From assembly GCF_029269745.1 (NCBI RefSeq), contig NZ_JARJHT010000002.1, forward strand, positions 248,001 through 312,000: a stretch of 64,000 nucleotides of DNA. Reading direction: 5' to 3'. The DNA is from Polluticoccus soli. GTDB lineage: Bacteria > Bacteroidota > Bacteroidia > Chitinophagales > Chitinophagaceae. This document shows, one piece after another, positions 1 to 7,674 of the stretch. Below the pieces are notes generated by a model. It had not been told where the DNA came from, did no database searches, and worked only from the letters and a program-made list of their open reading frames with translations. Each line of letters starts with the position of its first letter. The first letter of the stretch is position 1. The translations under genes and the position numbers were made by a program.

Positions 1-1
1 G

Positions 2-388
2 AAGAACTACCTGCAATACAACAACTATCTTGATAATGGACAAACGCTATTGATACAGGGGGTGTACCAGGAGCATAGATTCCGGCCGGGCGTGATGGAG
101 TTCGATATACAAAGCATCATGCTGCTGGATGAAGTGAAAAAGAAGCTGACAAAGAAGCTGAACCTTTGGATGCCGTTGGCTAAGATCAACCAGGAACTGG
201 TTATGTTCTTAAGTGACAACCTGAAGCAAAATCCCGGTAACACCGATGTGGTCGTGCAAATAGTGGATGAAGAAGATAATATGACCACAAAAATGAAAAC
301 GGCCGGTCAGCGACTGGCGATCAACGACGAACTGATCAACTTCCTGCAGGAGAATGATTATATCAGGCTCTCGCTGGAGCTTTCATAA
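2..388 (+). CDS. dnaE: DNA polymerase III alpha subunit, C-terminal fragment
   Basis: This is an open reading frame running in from the window edge; only the last 128 codons are present. It would be the C-terminal end of the replicative polymerase catalytic subunit, the OB-fold/tau-binding part rather than the polymerase core. The visible text fits the DnaE tail of Bacteroidota: an OB-like strand pattern (LLIQGVYQEHRF), a stretch around MLLDEVKKKL, and a C terminus of the form INDELINFLQE. No internal start is needed because the frame stays open to base 2. A thioredoxin gene follows 23 bases later, an arrangement I recall as common in Bacteroidota, which supports the call. No catalytic motifs can be checked because they lie outside the window. 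Confidence 0.8.
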   Translation, partial: KNYLQYNNYLDNGQTLLIQGVYQEHRFRPGVMEFDIQSIMLLDEVKKKLTKKLNLWMPLAKINQELVMFLSDNLKQNPGNTDVVVQIVDEEDNMTTKMKTAGQRLAINDELINFLQENDYIRLSLELS

Positions 389-411
389 GAACATCATAAA
401 TCACACATCAT

Positions 412-729
412 ATGGCAAACACATTCAACGACACAAATTTTCAAACCGAAGTACTCCAATCCGATAAGCTGACCATGGTTGATTTCTGGGCTCCATGGTG
501 CGGACCTTGCATTGCGCTGGGTAAAACCATCGATATCCTGGCTACCGATTATGCAGATAAGATAAATGTGGGTAAGCTTAATACAGACGAAAACCCACAG
601 GTTTCACTGGAGTATGGGGTGATGAACCTTCCTTGTGTATTGTTCTTCAAAAACGGCCAGGTGGTAGATAAGCATATCGGCCTGGCTGCCCGTAATGTAT
701 TCGAAAAGAAGATACAACAGCATATGTAA
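412..729 (+). CDS. Thioredoxin, first of a tandem pair (Cys after the cis-Pro)
   Basis: A 105-residue single-domain thioredoxin, the usual size. The redox motif WCGPC is at residues 29-33 (Cys30, Cys33), preceded by DFWAPW. The cis-proline loop reads NLPCV: Pro74 is kept but the next residue is Cys75, where thioredoxins normally have Thr or Ala. That places a third cysteine beside the active site. Its neighbour 828-1145 has Ala there. The gene begins 23 bases after dnaE and shows no promoter of its own, so it is probably read through from dnaE. The expected role is cytoplasmic disulfide reduction fed by thioredoxin reductase. The extra Cys could alter partner choice or allow a second disulfide or metal site; that is inference. 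Confidence 0.93.
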   Translation: MANTFNDTNFQTEVLQSDKLTMVDFWAPWCGPCIALGKTIDILATDYADKINVGKLNTDENPQVSLEYGVMNLPCVLFFKNGQVVDKHIGLAARNVFEKKIQQHM

Positions 730-761
730 TTGGCTTATAGCGATATTTTCGTTGGCTATTA

Positions 762-790
762 TTTGATGTCAATATCTCATAGTACCTTTG
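762..790 (+). promoter_or_regulatory. Bacteroidota-type promoter of the second thioredoxin
   Basis: TTTG at 762-765, a 17-base spacer, then TACCTTTG at 783-790, matching the TTTG / TAnnTTTG form of Bacteroidota primary sigma factor promoters. Transcription would start near base 797, about 30 bases before the ATG at 828. It gives the second thioredoxin its own expression, separate from dnaE and the first copy. Confidence 0.7.
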
Positions 791-827
791 GCCTAGTTTT
801 TTAACCTACAATAAAAATTCAAATAAG

Positions 828-1145
828 ATGGCAGCAGTATTCACTGACGCAAACTTTGATCAGGAAGTAATAAAAGCAGAAAAGCTTACCGTTGTTGACT
901 TTTGGGCTCCATGGTGCGGTCCTTGCCTGGCGCTGGGTCCAACCATCGATGCACTTGCTAAAGAGTATGATGGCAAAGTAAATGTTGGTAAAGTAAACGT
1001 GGATGAGAACCCACAACTGTCTATCAACTATGGTATCACCAGCATACCGGCAGTATTGTTCATCAAAGGCGGCCAGGTTGTTGACAAACAAGTAGGCGCT
1101 GCTCCCAAAGGTGTTTTCGATAAGAAGATACAACAGCACCTGTAA
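828..1145 (+). CDS. trxA: Thioredoxin, second of a tandem pair
   Basis: A 105-residue thioredoxin with WCGPC at 29-33 (Cys30, Cys33), DFWAPW before it, the conserved cis-Pro74 in SIPAV, and the normal C-terminal helix ending KKIQQHL. It matches the upstream copy in length and in long aligned stretches (DFWAPWCGPC, GQVVDK, KKIQQH), so the two are tandem duplicates. This copy has the orthodox residue after the cis-proline and is the better candidate for the housekeeping thioredoxin that serves ribonucleotide reductase, methionine sulfoxide reductases and peroxiredoxins. It has a good promoter at 762-790 and a strong intrinsic terminator just downstream, so it is probably a monocistronic unit. 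Confidence 0.95.
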   Translation: MAAVFTDANFDQEVIKAEKLTVVDFWAPWCGPCLALGPTIDALAKEYDGKVNVGKVNVDENPQLSINYGITSIPAVLFIKGGQVVDKQVGAAPKGVFDKKIQQHL

Positions 1146-1164
1146 TAAAGGATTACATATATGG

Positions 1165-1200
1165 ATCGGGTCTCCTGCATAAGGAGGCCCGATTTTTTTT
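1165..1200 (+). terminator. Intrinsic terminator after the second thioredoxin
   Basis: An 11-pair stem (ATCGGGTCTCC at 1165-1175 with GGAGGCCCGAT at 1183-1193, one G-U pair), a 7-base loop and a run of T to base 1200. It begins 19 bases after the stop codon. Confidence 0.9.
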
Positions 1201-1249
1201 ACAATTCATTGCAAGTTCTCAGATTATTATAGGCTATATTGTTGTTACA

Positions 1250-2350
1250 ATGAAAGGACTCACGGCGATCACCGACCCGGTCTACACAAAACCGGAGCAC
1301 GAAACTGCATTTGCAAGGCTCTCTAAAAAGTTTATCCGCGACGAGCGCGACTTGCCCTTTATGAAGTTGACGCTTCAGATCACTTTTACATTGATACCGC
1401 TGGCTGTTTTGGTATACCTGCTGCCGGTGGGTGGTGTGGCTTGGTGGGCTGCTGTCGTAGCTTTCCAGTTTTTGAACAACGTCACTTTTAAAGGGCCGTT
1501 TGGTTTGATGCTTCATTGCACCAGCCACCGGGCTTTTTTTAAGAAGGAGTATGATTTTATGAATCATTACCTGCCATGGGTCATTGCTCCATTATTCGGC
1601 CACTCGCCAGAAACCTACTACGCACACCACATAGGCATGCATCACGCTGAGAATAACCTGGAAGATGACGAAAGCAGCACCATGCCTTATCGCCGCGACT
1701 CGCTGCGTGGCTTTGTGCATTACTTCGGCGTGTTTCTATTTTCGGGTATATACCACCTGGCTAATTATTTCTTCCGTAAAAAACGCAAACGCCTGTTGTA
1801 CAGATCGGTGAGGGGAGAGCTGCTGTTCATTGCTTTCTGCATCGCGATGAGTTTTGTGAATTGGCAGGCTACACTGGTTGTCTTTATTATACCGTTCGTA
1901 TTATTCAGACTAGTGGCAATGCTGGGTAACTGGGCGCAACACGCGTTCATCGATCCGCTGGATCCGGGTAATGATTATAAGAACAGCATCACGTGCATCA
2001 ATACTAAGTACAATCATAAATGTTGGAACGATGGGTATCATATCAGCCATCATGAAAAACAATCTATGCACTGGACAGAGCACCCAACTTATTTCAGCCA
2101 GACACTGGACAAGTATATTCAGAATGACGCCATAGTATTCGATGGTATTCATTTCCTGCATGTGTTTGCTTACCTGATGCGGAAGCGCTATGATCTTTTG
2201 GCGAGGCATTTTGTCAACATTGGTGACAGGTTTACTACCGATGAAGAAGTAATAGATTTTCTTAAGTCACGTACTCATAAAATTCCTTTTGCTGCATTAG
2301 CGCAGCCGCAATATGCTAAGGCGGTAAAGACCGCTCAACAACGAGCTTAG
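1250..2350 (+). CDS. Membrane fatty acid desaturase family protein
   Basis: A 366-residue integral membrane protein with the histidine boxes of di-iron membrane desaturases/hydroxylases: HCTSH at 89-93, HHIGMHH at 126-132 and HISHH at 264-268, plus a further His at 231 in NWAQHAF. Hydrophobic segments lie at roughly 40-75 and 190-225, giving the usual two hairpins with the boxes on the cytoplasmic side. The family inserts double bonds into, or hydroxylates, acyl chains or related lipids using O2 and an electron donor; the exact substrate cannot be read from sequence. The ATG at 1250 is the first in frame and follows the thioredoxin terminator by 50 bases. It is monocistronic and ends in a shared bidirectional hairpin. 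Confidence 0.85.
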   Translation: MKGLTAITDPVYTKPEHETAFARLSKKFIRDERDLPFMKLTLQITFTLIPLAVLVYLLPVGGVAWWAAVVAFQFLNNVTFKGPFGLMLHCTSHRAFFKKEYDFMNHYLPWVIAPLFGHSPETYYAHHIGMHHAENNLEDDESSTMPYRRDSLRGFVHYFGVFLFSGIYHLANYFFRKKRKRLLYRSVRGELLFIAFCIAMSFVNWQATLVVFIIPFVLFRLVAMLGNWAQHAFIDPLDPGNDYKNSITCINTKYNHKCWNDGYHISHHEKQSMHWTEHPTYFSQTLDKYIQNDAIVFDGIHFLHVFAYLMRKRYDLLARHFVNIGDRFTTDEEVIDFLKSRTHKIPFAALAQPQYAKAVKTAQQRA

Positions 2351-2385
2351 ATAAAAACGGCGCAACAAAAGTTGCGCCGTCGTTT
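2351..2385. terminator. Bidirectional hairpin terminator between convergent genes
   Basis: A perfect 10-pair stem (ACGGCGCAAC at 2357-2366 with GTTGCGCCGT at 2371-2380, loop AAAA) lies between the stops of the desaturase (+) and the lipoprotein (-). On the minus strand it is followed by TTTTTAT, so it is best suited to the minus-strand gene, but it can end both. Confidence 0.8.
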
Positions 2386-2410
2386 CAATCAGGGGTAAAA
2401 AAACTATCGT

Positions 2411-3121
2411 TTAGTTTAGTGTTGTTTCTTTTTCGGTTTTGATGGTCATTTCGATATCTCCGTTAGAAGTATCGTCATTAACATCAAGCACTAAGTTCTT
2501 TCTGCGCTCCATGCTAACCGTAATAGTGCCGGGGGCAAATTTTTCCAGGTCAGAAGGGGAGATGGTTACTTGTCCGCTGGTTACAGTCTTTTCTATATTG
2601 GGGTCAATTGAAGCCGATGAAGGTGTGCCTGTGATCTTTACCGTCAATGTTTCACCGCTGGCCAGGCCGTCGCCAGCCCAATTAAAAGTAAATCCTGACG
2701 ATTTTGATACTGCCGTTGGAAAGCTTGAAGGGAACGCAATCTCCCCGATATCTCTTTTAGCAACCGAGTTAACCAGCTTTTTGCCTGAATTCTTCGTCAA
2801 CTCAAAGTTTACATCAACCAAACCGTCAAACGTCCACGAATAAACGCCCGGTACGAGCTGTAATGCACTGGGGCTTTTGCTGTTTGCGGTCACCCCGGCG
2901 CCGTTATTCAGGTCTACCTTAGATCCGCTGGCATCGCGTACGCGGAATTGCGCCGAAGCCGATGTTTTATTAGTGTTCTTATTATAGTCTACTATGTATT
3001 GCTGGTGGTATGGAACCGTGTCTTTCAGATCATCGGAGGCAACTTTTTTACATGCCTGCACCGAAAGCAGGAGGGCAAAACCAAGTGCCGCCGTCAATGC
3101 CTGGCTGGTTCTTTTGATCAT
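2411..3121 (-). CDS. Predicted lipoprotein, unknown function
   Basis: 236 residues from the ATG at 3121; the frame extends upstream to a TTG at 3139, but the ATG gives a cleaner signal. The N terminus is a lipoprotein signal: MIKRTSQ, a hydrophobic core (ALGFALLLS), then a lipobox VQAC, so it should be acylated on Cys and sit on an outer-membrane leaflet. The mature part is rich in Ser, Thr, Lys and Asp with alternating beta-strand character (LVPGVYSWTFDGLVDVNFEL) and looks like one or two beta-sandwich domains. I do not recognise the family. It stands alone on the minus strand and ends at the shared hairpin at 2351-2385. Confidence 0.75.
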   Translation of the reverse strand: MIKRTSQALTAALGFALLLSVQACKKVASDDLKDTVPYHQQYIVDYNKNTNKTSASAQFRVRDASGSKVDLNNGAGVTANSKSPSALQLVPGVYSWTFDGLVDVNFELTKNSGKKLVNSVAKRDIGEIAFPSSFPTAVSKSSGFTFNWAGDGLASGETLTVKITGTPSSASIDPNIEKTVTSGQVTISPSDLEKFAPGTITVSMERRKNLVLDVNDDTSNGDIEMTIKTEKETTLN

Positions 3122-3241
3122 TGGGTCGCTTTTCTCCAATAGGGCAAATTCTTTGCCAATTTTTATATTTAATAAAAAACTGGCCGGAGGTATACCATTA
3201 TTTCCAATAATTATTATTTTTAAGCACCCATAAGTATTTAT

Positions 3242-3469
3242 ATGAGGCTATACGTCATAATCCCGGCTTGTTTGTTGCTGCTCTCTGTGTCATCGTGCAA
3301 AAGAGATTTCGATTGCCATTGTGTTTCGAGGGGTACACGTTCTGAGTATGTGGAGAAAGTCCACGCAGAGAACAAGGATGAAGCAACGAAAAAATGTGCC
3401 GCCTATATGGGTAACATTAATGAGGTGACTCTGCCTGGCGTTGATTGTGATCTCGCAGAAGACGAATAA
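3242..3469 (+). CDS. Small predicted lipoprotein
   Basis: 75 residues. A lipoprotein signal peptide (MRLYVIIPACLLLLS) ends in the lipobox VSSC. The mature part is about 55 residues with four more cysteines (Cys-X-Cys in DCHC, then CAAYM and VDCDL), so two disulfides are possible after export. The pattern of a CxC near the N terminus and an acidic C terminus is seen in many small Bacteroidota lipoproteins; no function is known to me. It lies 17 bases before the membrane protein gene at 3487 and is probably cotranscribed with it. The ATG at 3242 is the only suitable start. Confidence 0.65.
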   Translation: MRLYVIIPACLLLLSVSSCKRDFDCHCVSRGTRSEYVEKVHAENKDEATKKCAAYMGNINEVTLPGVDCDLAEDE

Positions 3470-3486
3470 TCCTCTCCGTCTCTTTT

Positions 3487-3855
3487 ATGATCCTCCGTGC
3501 TATTATTATAATAATGTCGCTGCTGCATGCAGCTTATATGGTTTTTGATGGTATGCGTGCATTTATTGTAGGCGACTATGTAAGACCTTCAAGCGGTAAA
3601 TATGCAGGACAACTTGGTCCTTGGGCAAACATTGTGGAGCGCATCGGTCTGGATCCGATGTCGCCTGTAATGAAAAGCATTTTTGTAATATTAGGTTTAT
3701 ATGGCCTTTTCGCAGCAGGCGCTTTTGCTTTTAACCGAAATAATGGCTGGACACTGATTGTAATCTTTTGCGTTGCAACTTTGTGGAACCTGATGTTCGG
3801 AACCATGAGCAGCATTCTCGTATTATTATTGTTGTTCATCTACAAGATGAAATAA
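3487..3855 (+). CDS. Small integral membrane protein
   Basis: 122 residues with hydrophobic segments at about 2-20, 60-80 and 88-118 and a short polar N-terminal loop (DYVRPSSGKYAGQLGPW), so three or four membrane spans. No catalytic motif is visible and I do not recognise the family. It sits 17 bases after the small lipoprotein gene on the same strand, so the two may form a unit. It ends about 120 bases before the promoter of the large surface protein at 4155. Confidence 0.65.
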   Translation: MILRAIIIIMSLLHAAYMVFDGMRAFIVGDYVRPSSGKYAGQLGPWANIVERIGLDPMSPVMKSIFVILGLYGLFAAGAFAFNRNNGWTLIVIFCVATLWNLMFGTMSSILVLLLLFIYKMK

Positions 3856-3977
3856 GTTTTTCCACTCATTTAGTTTTTTTGCAATCCACCCATCTTTGGC
3901 CTTGAAATTGCTGTCTTATTTAACGCATAGATAATAATAATATCCCGGGCGCTAGTCCGTATTAAGTTTATTCACAT

Positions 3978-3985
3978 TATCTTTG
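3978..3985 (+). promoter_or_regulatory. Likely -7 box (TATCTTTG) upstream of the Ig-repeat protein
   Basis: A TATCTTTG match to TAnnTTTG, about 170 bases before the ATG at 4155. No clear TTTG lies 17-20 bases upstream. If used, it gives a long 5' leader of about 160 bases. The rest of the 3856-4154 gap shows no gene. Confidence 0.5.
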
Positions 3986-4154
3986 CGGCGCTCTTAGCGT
4001 GCTCCCGGTTGGGAGAATTTTTTACAACGAGAGAGAATTATTACTTCCATTACGCCCAGTACAAACTTTTTTGAAAAAGCTGTGTAAACGGCTAGGTGAA
4101 ACTTTGTGCTTATTGAAAAAAATTGTAACAAATAAACCATCAATACGTCCCCTT

Positions 4155-7100
4155 ATGTACCGTAAATTTTACTTATTGATCGCGCTATGCCATCTCTCAA
4201 TTGGTGTGTTTGCGCAAAACCTGACAACAGGCACCATTACGGGCACCAGCTTTTGCCCCGGTGCTTCGGTAAGTGTACCATTTACTATGACTGGTAATGC
4301 CAATGCCGGCAATGTGTACACCGCAGAACTTTCTGATGCTTCAGGCAGCTTTGGTTCTCCGGTATCCATTGGTGCGTTGAGCAGCACTGCACTTACTGGT
4401 TCTGTTGCAGCTACGATCCCTGCTGGTGCTGCTGCCGGCACAGGTTATCGTATCCGTGTTACCAGCACAAACGATCCTGAAGTTGGTACTGACAATGGTA
4501 CTAACCTGGCCATCGTTGCCCAGGTTATACCTACTATTAGTATCAACGCCAATCCAAGCAGCACAACGTGCGCGGGAACTGCTGTTACTTATGGCACTAG
4601 TATCACCAATGGTGGCAGCACTCCTGGTTACTATTGGCAAAAAAATGGTGTCTATGTATCGAGCGCCGCAAGCTATACTAACAACACTCCGGCAAATAAC
4701 GATGACGTATTTTGTATACTATTTTCATCGGCTCAATGCCCAAGTGCTGCACAGGTAAACTCAAATCATATTATCCAAACAGTAAACCCTAACCTGACTC
4801 CATCGGTATCTATCGTTAGCAACGCGGTATCGAACGGTGCCTGCGTCGGCGCTACGGTAATGTTTACTGCCACTCCTGTTAACGGTGGTACAACACCATC
4901 TTATCAATGGAAAAAGAATGGCTTGAATGTTGGTACCAACAGCGCTACTTACAGCGACAATACTTTGGCTCAAGGCGACCTGATATCGGTGGTGATGACA
5001 AGCAACTATACCTGCTTGGCAACGACGACAGCTACGAGCAATACCATAACCATGAATATCGGTTCTCCTGCAACACCTTCCGTTTCTATATCGTCGGTTC
5101 CGGGCACTACGATATGTAATGGAGTAGCAGTTGTGTTTAACCCAGTACCTGTTAATGGCGGAATTGCCCCGACCTATGTTTGGAAGCTCAATGGTAGCAC
5201 TGTAAGCACCGCGATGAACTATTCAAATGCAGGCACATTTGTAACTGGCGATGTAGTATCAGTAACGATGACCAGCAATGCACCTTGTCCTGCTGTACCT
5301 ACTGCGAGCAATACTGTTACTATGACTGTTGTAATGCCGACAGTCCCTACTGCTTCAATAGCAGTGAATCCAGGCAACAACATATGCTCAGGTACTTCTG
5401 TGACCTTTACAGCTACTGCCGGTAATTTCGGTACAGCAGCAAAATATCAATGGAAGAAGAATGGTACCAATGTGGGTACTAACAGTGCAACATATACTTC
5501 ATCTACCCTGGCCAACTTTGATGTAATTACCTGTGTGGTAACCAGCACGGCTCCTTGCCCTGTTAGCACTACCAGCAACGCAATTACAATGAATGTTACA
5601 CCAACGCTGAGCCCAAGTGCGAATATCGTATCAAACGTAGGACCTTCAAGCTGCGCAGGTGCTGTAGTAACATTTACAGCTACCCCGCTTAATGCAGGTA
5701 ACAGCCCTTCTTATCAATGGAAAATAAATGGTGTAAATGCCGGTACCAATAGTCCATTCCTGACAGATAATGGTACTTTGGCTACAGGTACACACAACGT
5801 CGTTTGTGAGATAACCGGCACTAATGCCTGTCCGGCATCAACTACTGGCTCTGGTTCCTTGAGCTTTGTAGTTAATCCGATCCTTATTCCGAGTGTTTCT
5901 ATCGCTTCTCCGAATGCCGTTAACGGCAATATTTGCGGTAATGCCTCAGTTACTTTTACTGCCACACCAACAAATGGTGGCGCTTCTCCAATATACCAGT
6001 GGAAGAAAAACGGCTCAAACATCGCAACCGGTGTTACTTATAACGCCGCTACCGGTCTTGTTGCCGGCGATGTGATCACCTGCCAAGTAACCAGCAATGC
6101 TACCTGCGTAAGTCCGGCAACTGCAACCAGCAATTCGGTGACTATTGCACACTATCCAATAACCAGTGCTTCTGTTTCTATTACCTCGCCTTATGGCGCG
6201 GTAGCTTGTCAAACTTTGCCTGTTGACTTTACAGCTGCGCCTTCTAATCCCGGTGCTAGTCCTGTGTATCAGTGGAAAAAGAATGGTACGAACGTAGGTG
6301 GAAACACGCCGACGTATACTTCTGTGATAGCTAGCGGCGACGAGATCGTTTGTGAAATGCGTAGCAGCACCATCTGTGCTAGCCCTGTGCCCGCAGTGAG
6401 CAATAAGCTTACAATGAGCGTTTCTAACATTGTACCTGCGACAGTAAATTTATATGTAACCAACGACTCGGTAGCTTGCCAGGGCGAACCATTCCTGTTC
6501 ACCAGCTATTTTACAAACGGTGGTAACGCTCCTGGGTTCAGGTGGTTTAAGAACGGTATCGCGATACCAGGTGCTACACAGTCTACATATACCAGCAACT
6601 CATTGGTAAATAATGATGCTATTACATGTGAGATGGCGAGCAACGCAGTATGTGTGTTCCCGGTACTGTCAACGCCAATAACTGTTGAAGTTCTTGCAAC
6701 GGACACTGCGAAAGTGAGCATCGTAGGTAATAAGAGCATCGCTGGCTATACGTTTTATGCTACGCTGGTTAACGGTGGTACCAAACCAACCTTCCAATGG
6801 AGGAAGAACAATGTAGACATACCCGGTGCTACTGGTGATACATATGCAACTACCAGCCTGAACGCTAACGATAAAATATCGGTTTATGCAGGTACCAGCC
6901 AGCAGTGCGCATATCCTTTGTTCGTACTCAGCAACTCTATATTGGCTAGTGAGGTAACGAGTGTGAAATCTGTAGCTGCTAATACGACAAGCATACAGTT
7001 GTTCCCTAACCCGAACGAAGGTAAGTTTGAGATCAAGGCTTCAGTAAAAGCGACTAGCGGCGATGCAGGTATCGAAGTATTGAACGCTGTAGGTCAGGTT

Positions 7101-7241
7101 GTATTCCGCAACACTGTGCCAGTGCAAGGTTCTGATTTCAACACGAACATCGATCTGGGTGCGAATGCTGCAGCAGGTATGTATATGGTAAGGTTGAATA
7201 TCGACGGACAAGTGTCGACACTGAGGTTCGTAGTTAAATAA
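4155..7241 (+). CDS. Large secreted Ig-like-repeat protein with T9SS type A sorting domain
   Basis: 1028 residues from the ATG at 4155; the frame is open further upstream but only this start gives a signal peptide (LLIALCHLSIGVFAQ). The body holds nine tandem Ig/PKD-like modules of about 90-100 residues, each centred on a YQWKKNG-type strand followed by a GD.I.C strand, with paired cysteines per module, so disulfide-bonded beta-sandwiches are expected. The last 80 residues (from LFPNPNEGKFEI near 947) are a T9SS type A C-terminal domain, which directs export through the outer membrane and usually anchoring at the surface. Likely role: adhesin or structural surface fibre; no enzymatic domain is seen. 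The DNA is repetitive and could vary by recombination. A strong terminator follows. Confidence 0.88.
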   Translation: MYRKFYLLIALCHLSIGVFAQNLTTGTITGTSFCPGASVSVPFTMTGNANAGNVYTAELSDASGSFGSPVSIGALSSTALTGSVAATIPAGAAAGTGYRIRVTSTNDPEVGTDNGTNLAIVAQVIPTISINANPSSTTCAGTAVTYGTSITNGGSTPGYYWQKNGVYVSSAASYTNNTPANNDDVFCILFSSAQCPSAAQVNSNHIIQTVNPNLTPSVSIVSNAVSNGACVGATVMFTATPVNGGTTPSYQWKKNGLNVGTNSATYSDNTLAQGDLISVVMTSNYTCLATTTATSNTITMNIGSPATPSVSISSVPGTTICNGVAVVFNPVPVNGGIAPTYVWKLNGSTVSTAMNYSNAGTFVTGDVVSVTMTSNAPCPAVPTASNTVTMTVVMPTVPTASIAVNPGNNICSGTSVTFTATAGNFGTAAKYQWKKNGTNVGTNSATYTSSTLANFDVITCVVTSTAPCPVSTTSNAITMNVTPTLSPSANIVSNVGPSSCAGAVVTFTATPLNAGNSPSYQWKINGVNAGTNSPFLTDNGTLATGTHNVVCEITGTNACPASTTGSGSLSFVVNPILIPSVSIASPNAVNGNICGNASVTFTATPTNGGASPIYQWKKNGSNIATGVTYNAATGLVAGDVITCQVTSNATCVSPATATSNSVTIAHYPITSASVSITSPYGAVACQTLPVDFTAAPSNPGASPVYQWKKNGTNVGGNTPTYTSVIASGDEIVCEMRSSTICASPVPAVSNKLTMSVSNIVPATVNLYVTNDSVACQGEPFLFTSYFTNGGNAPGFRWFKNGIAIPGATQSTYTSNSLVNNDAITCEMASNAVCVFPVLSTPITVEVLATDTAKVSIVGNKSIAGYTFYATLVNGGTKPTFQWRKNNVDIPGATGDTYATTSLNANDKISVYAGTSQQCAYPLFVLSNSILASEVTSVKSVAANTTSIQLFPNPNEGKFEIKASVKATSGDAGIEVLNAVGQVVFRNTVPVQGSDFNTNIDLGANAAAGMYMVRLNIDGQVSTLRFVVK

Positions 7242-7263
7242 TAGACTAATTATTAATGGTTTG

Positions 7264-7290
7264 AAAAGCCCCGCAATAGCGGGGCTTTTT
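7264..7290 (+). terminator. Intrinsic terminator after the Ig-repeat protein
   Basis: AAAAGCCCCGC (7264-7274), loop AATA, GCGGGGCTTTT (7279-7289) with a T run; a perfect 11-pair stem starting 23 bases after the stop codon. Confidence 0.92.
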
Positions 7291-7336
7291 ATGCTATCTG
7301 CTATCTTCCAAAGGCGATATTATGGTTAAAAAGTTG

Positions 7337-7344
7337 TATATTTG
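7337..7344 (+). promoter_or_regulatory. Orphan -7 box (TATATTTG)
   Basis: A TAnnTTTG match on the plus strand in a 430-base gap with no annotated gene. It lies 47 bases after the previous terminator and about 75 bases before a 31-codon ORF at 7419. No clean -33 TTTG is seen. Confidence 0.4.
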
Positions 7345-7418
7345 TAATGTTTGATTGGTTGTTTTCTACTCTGACTGTATAGCTTTCTGAACCAGCTACT
7401 GTAAACCATCTTTTGCAC

Positions 7419-7514
7419 ATGAAAACCATTAAAAAAACAGCAACAATCTGTAACAATTTGGCTTGTAAAAGCACTCGCGCCCGCTTTCTGGGGAAGAAAG
7501 GGGCGGGTTTGTAA
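7419..7514 (+). CDS. Possible 31-residue small basic peptide (candidate)
   Basis: An ATG-started ORF of 31 codons beginning MKTIKKTATICNNLACKST and ending in a basic, Gly-rich tail. It is strongly basic with two Cys. It is downstream of the orphan -7 box at 7337-7344. Within its 3' half the DNA can fold: CTTTCT (about 7480-7485) with AGAAAG, flanked by CCCG/CGGG. The transcript might therefore be a small RNA rather than a message. There is no obvious ribosome binding site, though these are often weak in Bacteroidota. The gap 7291-7674 otherwise shows nothing coding. Low confidence. Confidence 0.25.
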   Translation: MKTIKKTATICNNLACKSTRARFLGKKGAGL

Positions 7515-7674
7515 AAACTGAACATAAGACCAGGCAATGGATCGGTACAGATGTTGTTCTTGTGAAAACGACAACAGACTGTAACAAATTCAGGCAAAAA
7601 ACCAGTAGCAGCTTGTGTTCTGCGATATGATTTAAATCTATAAACTATGAATGGTGAAACAAAACACCAACAGC

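Noticed and set aside
4155-7241. Repeated DNA as a possible CRISPR or satellite array
   Set aside because: The repeats are Ig-like coding modules in one continuous frame with codon-level variation, not identical repeats with unique spacers.
7326-7597. Minus-strand ORFs of 82-98 codons in the 7.3-7.6 kb gap
   Set aside because: No start signal, no minus-strand promoter and no recognisable features; the plus-strand signals explain the region better.
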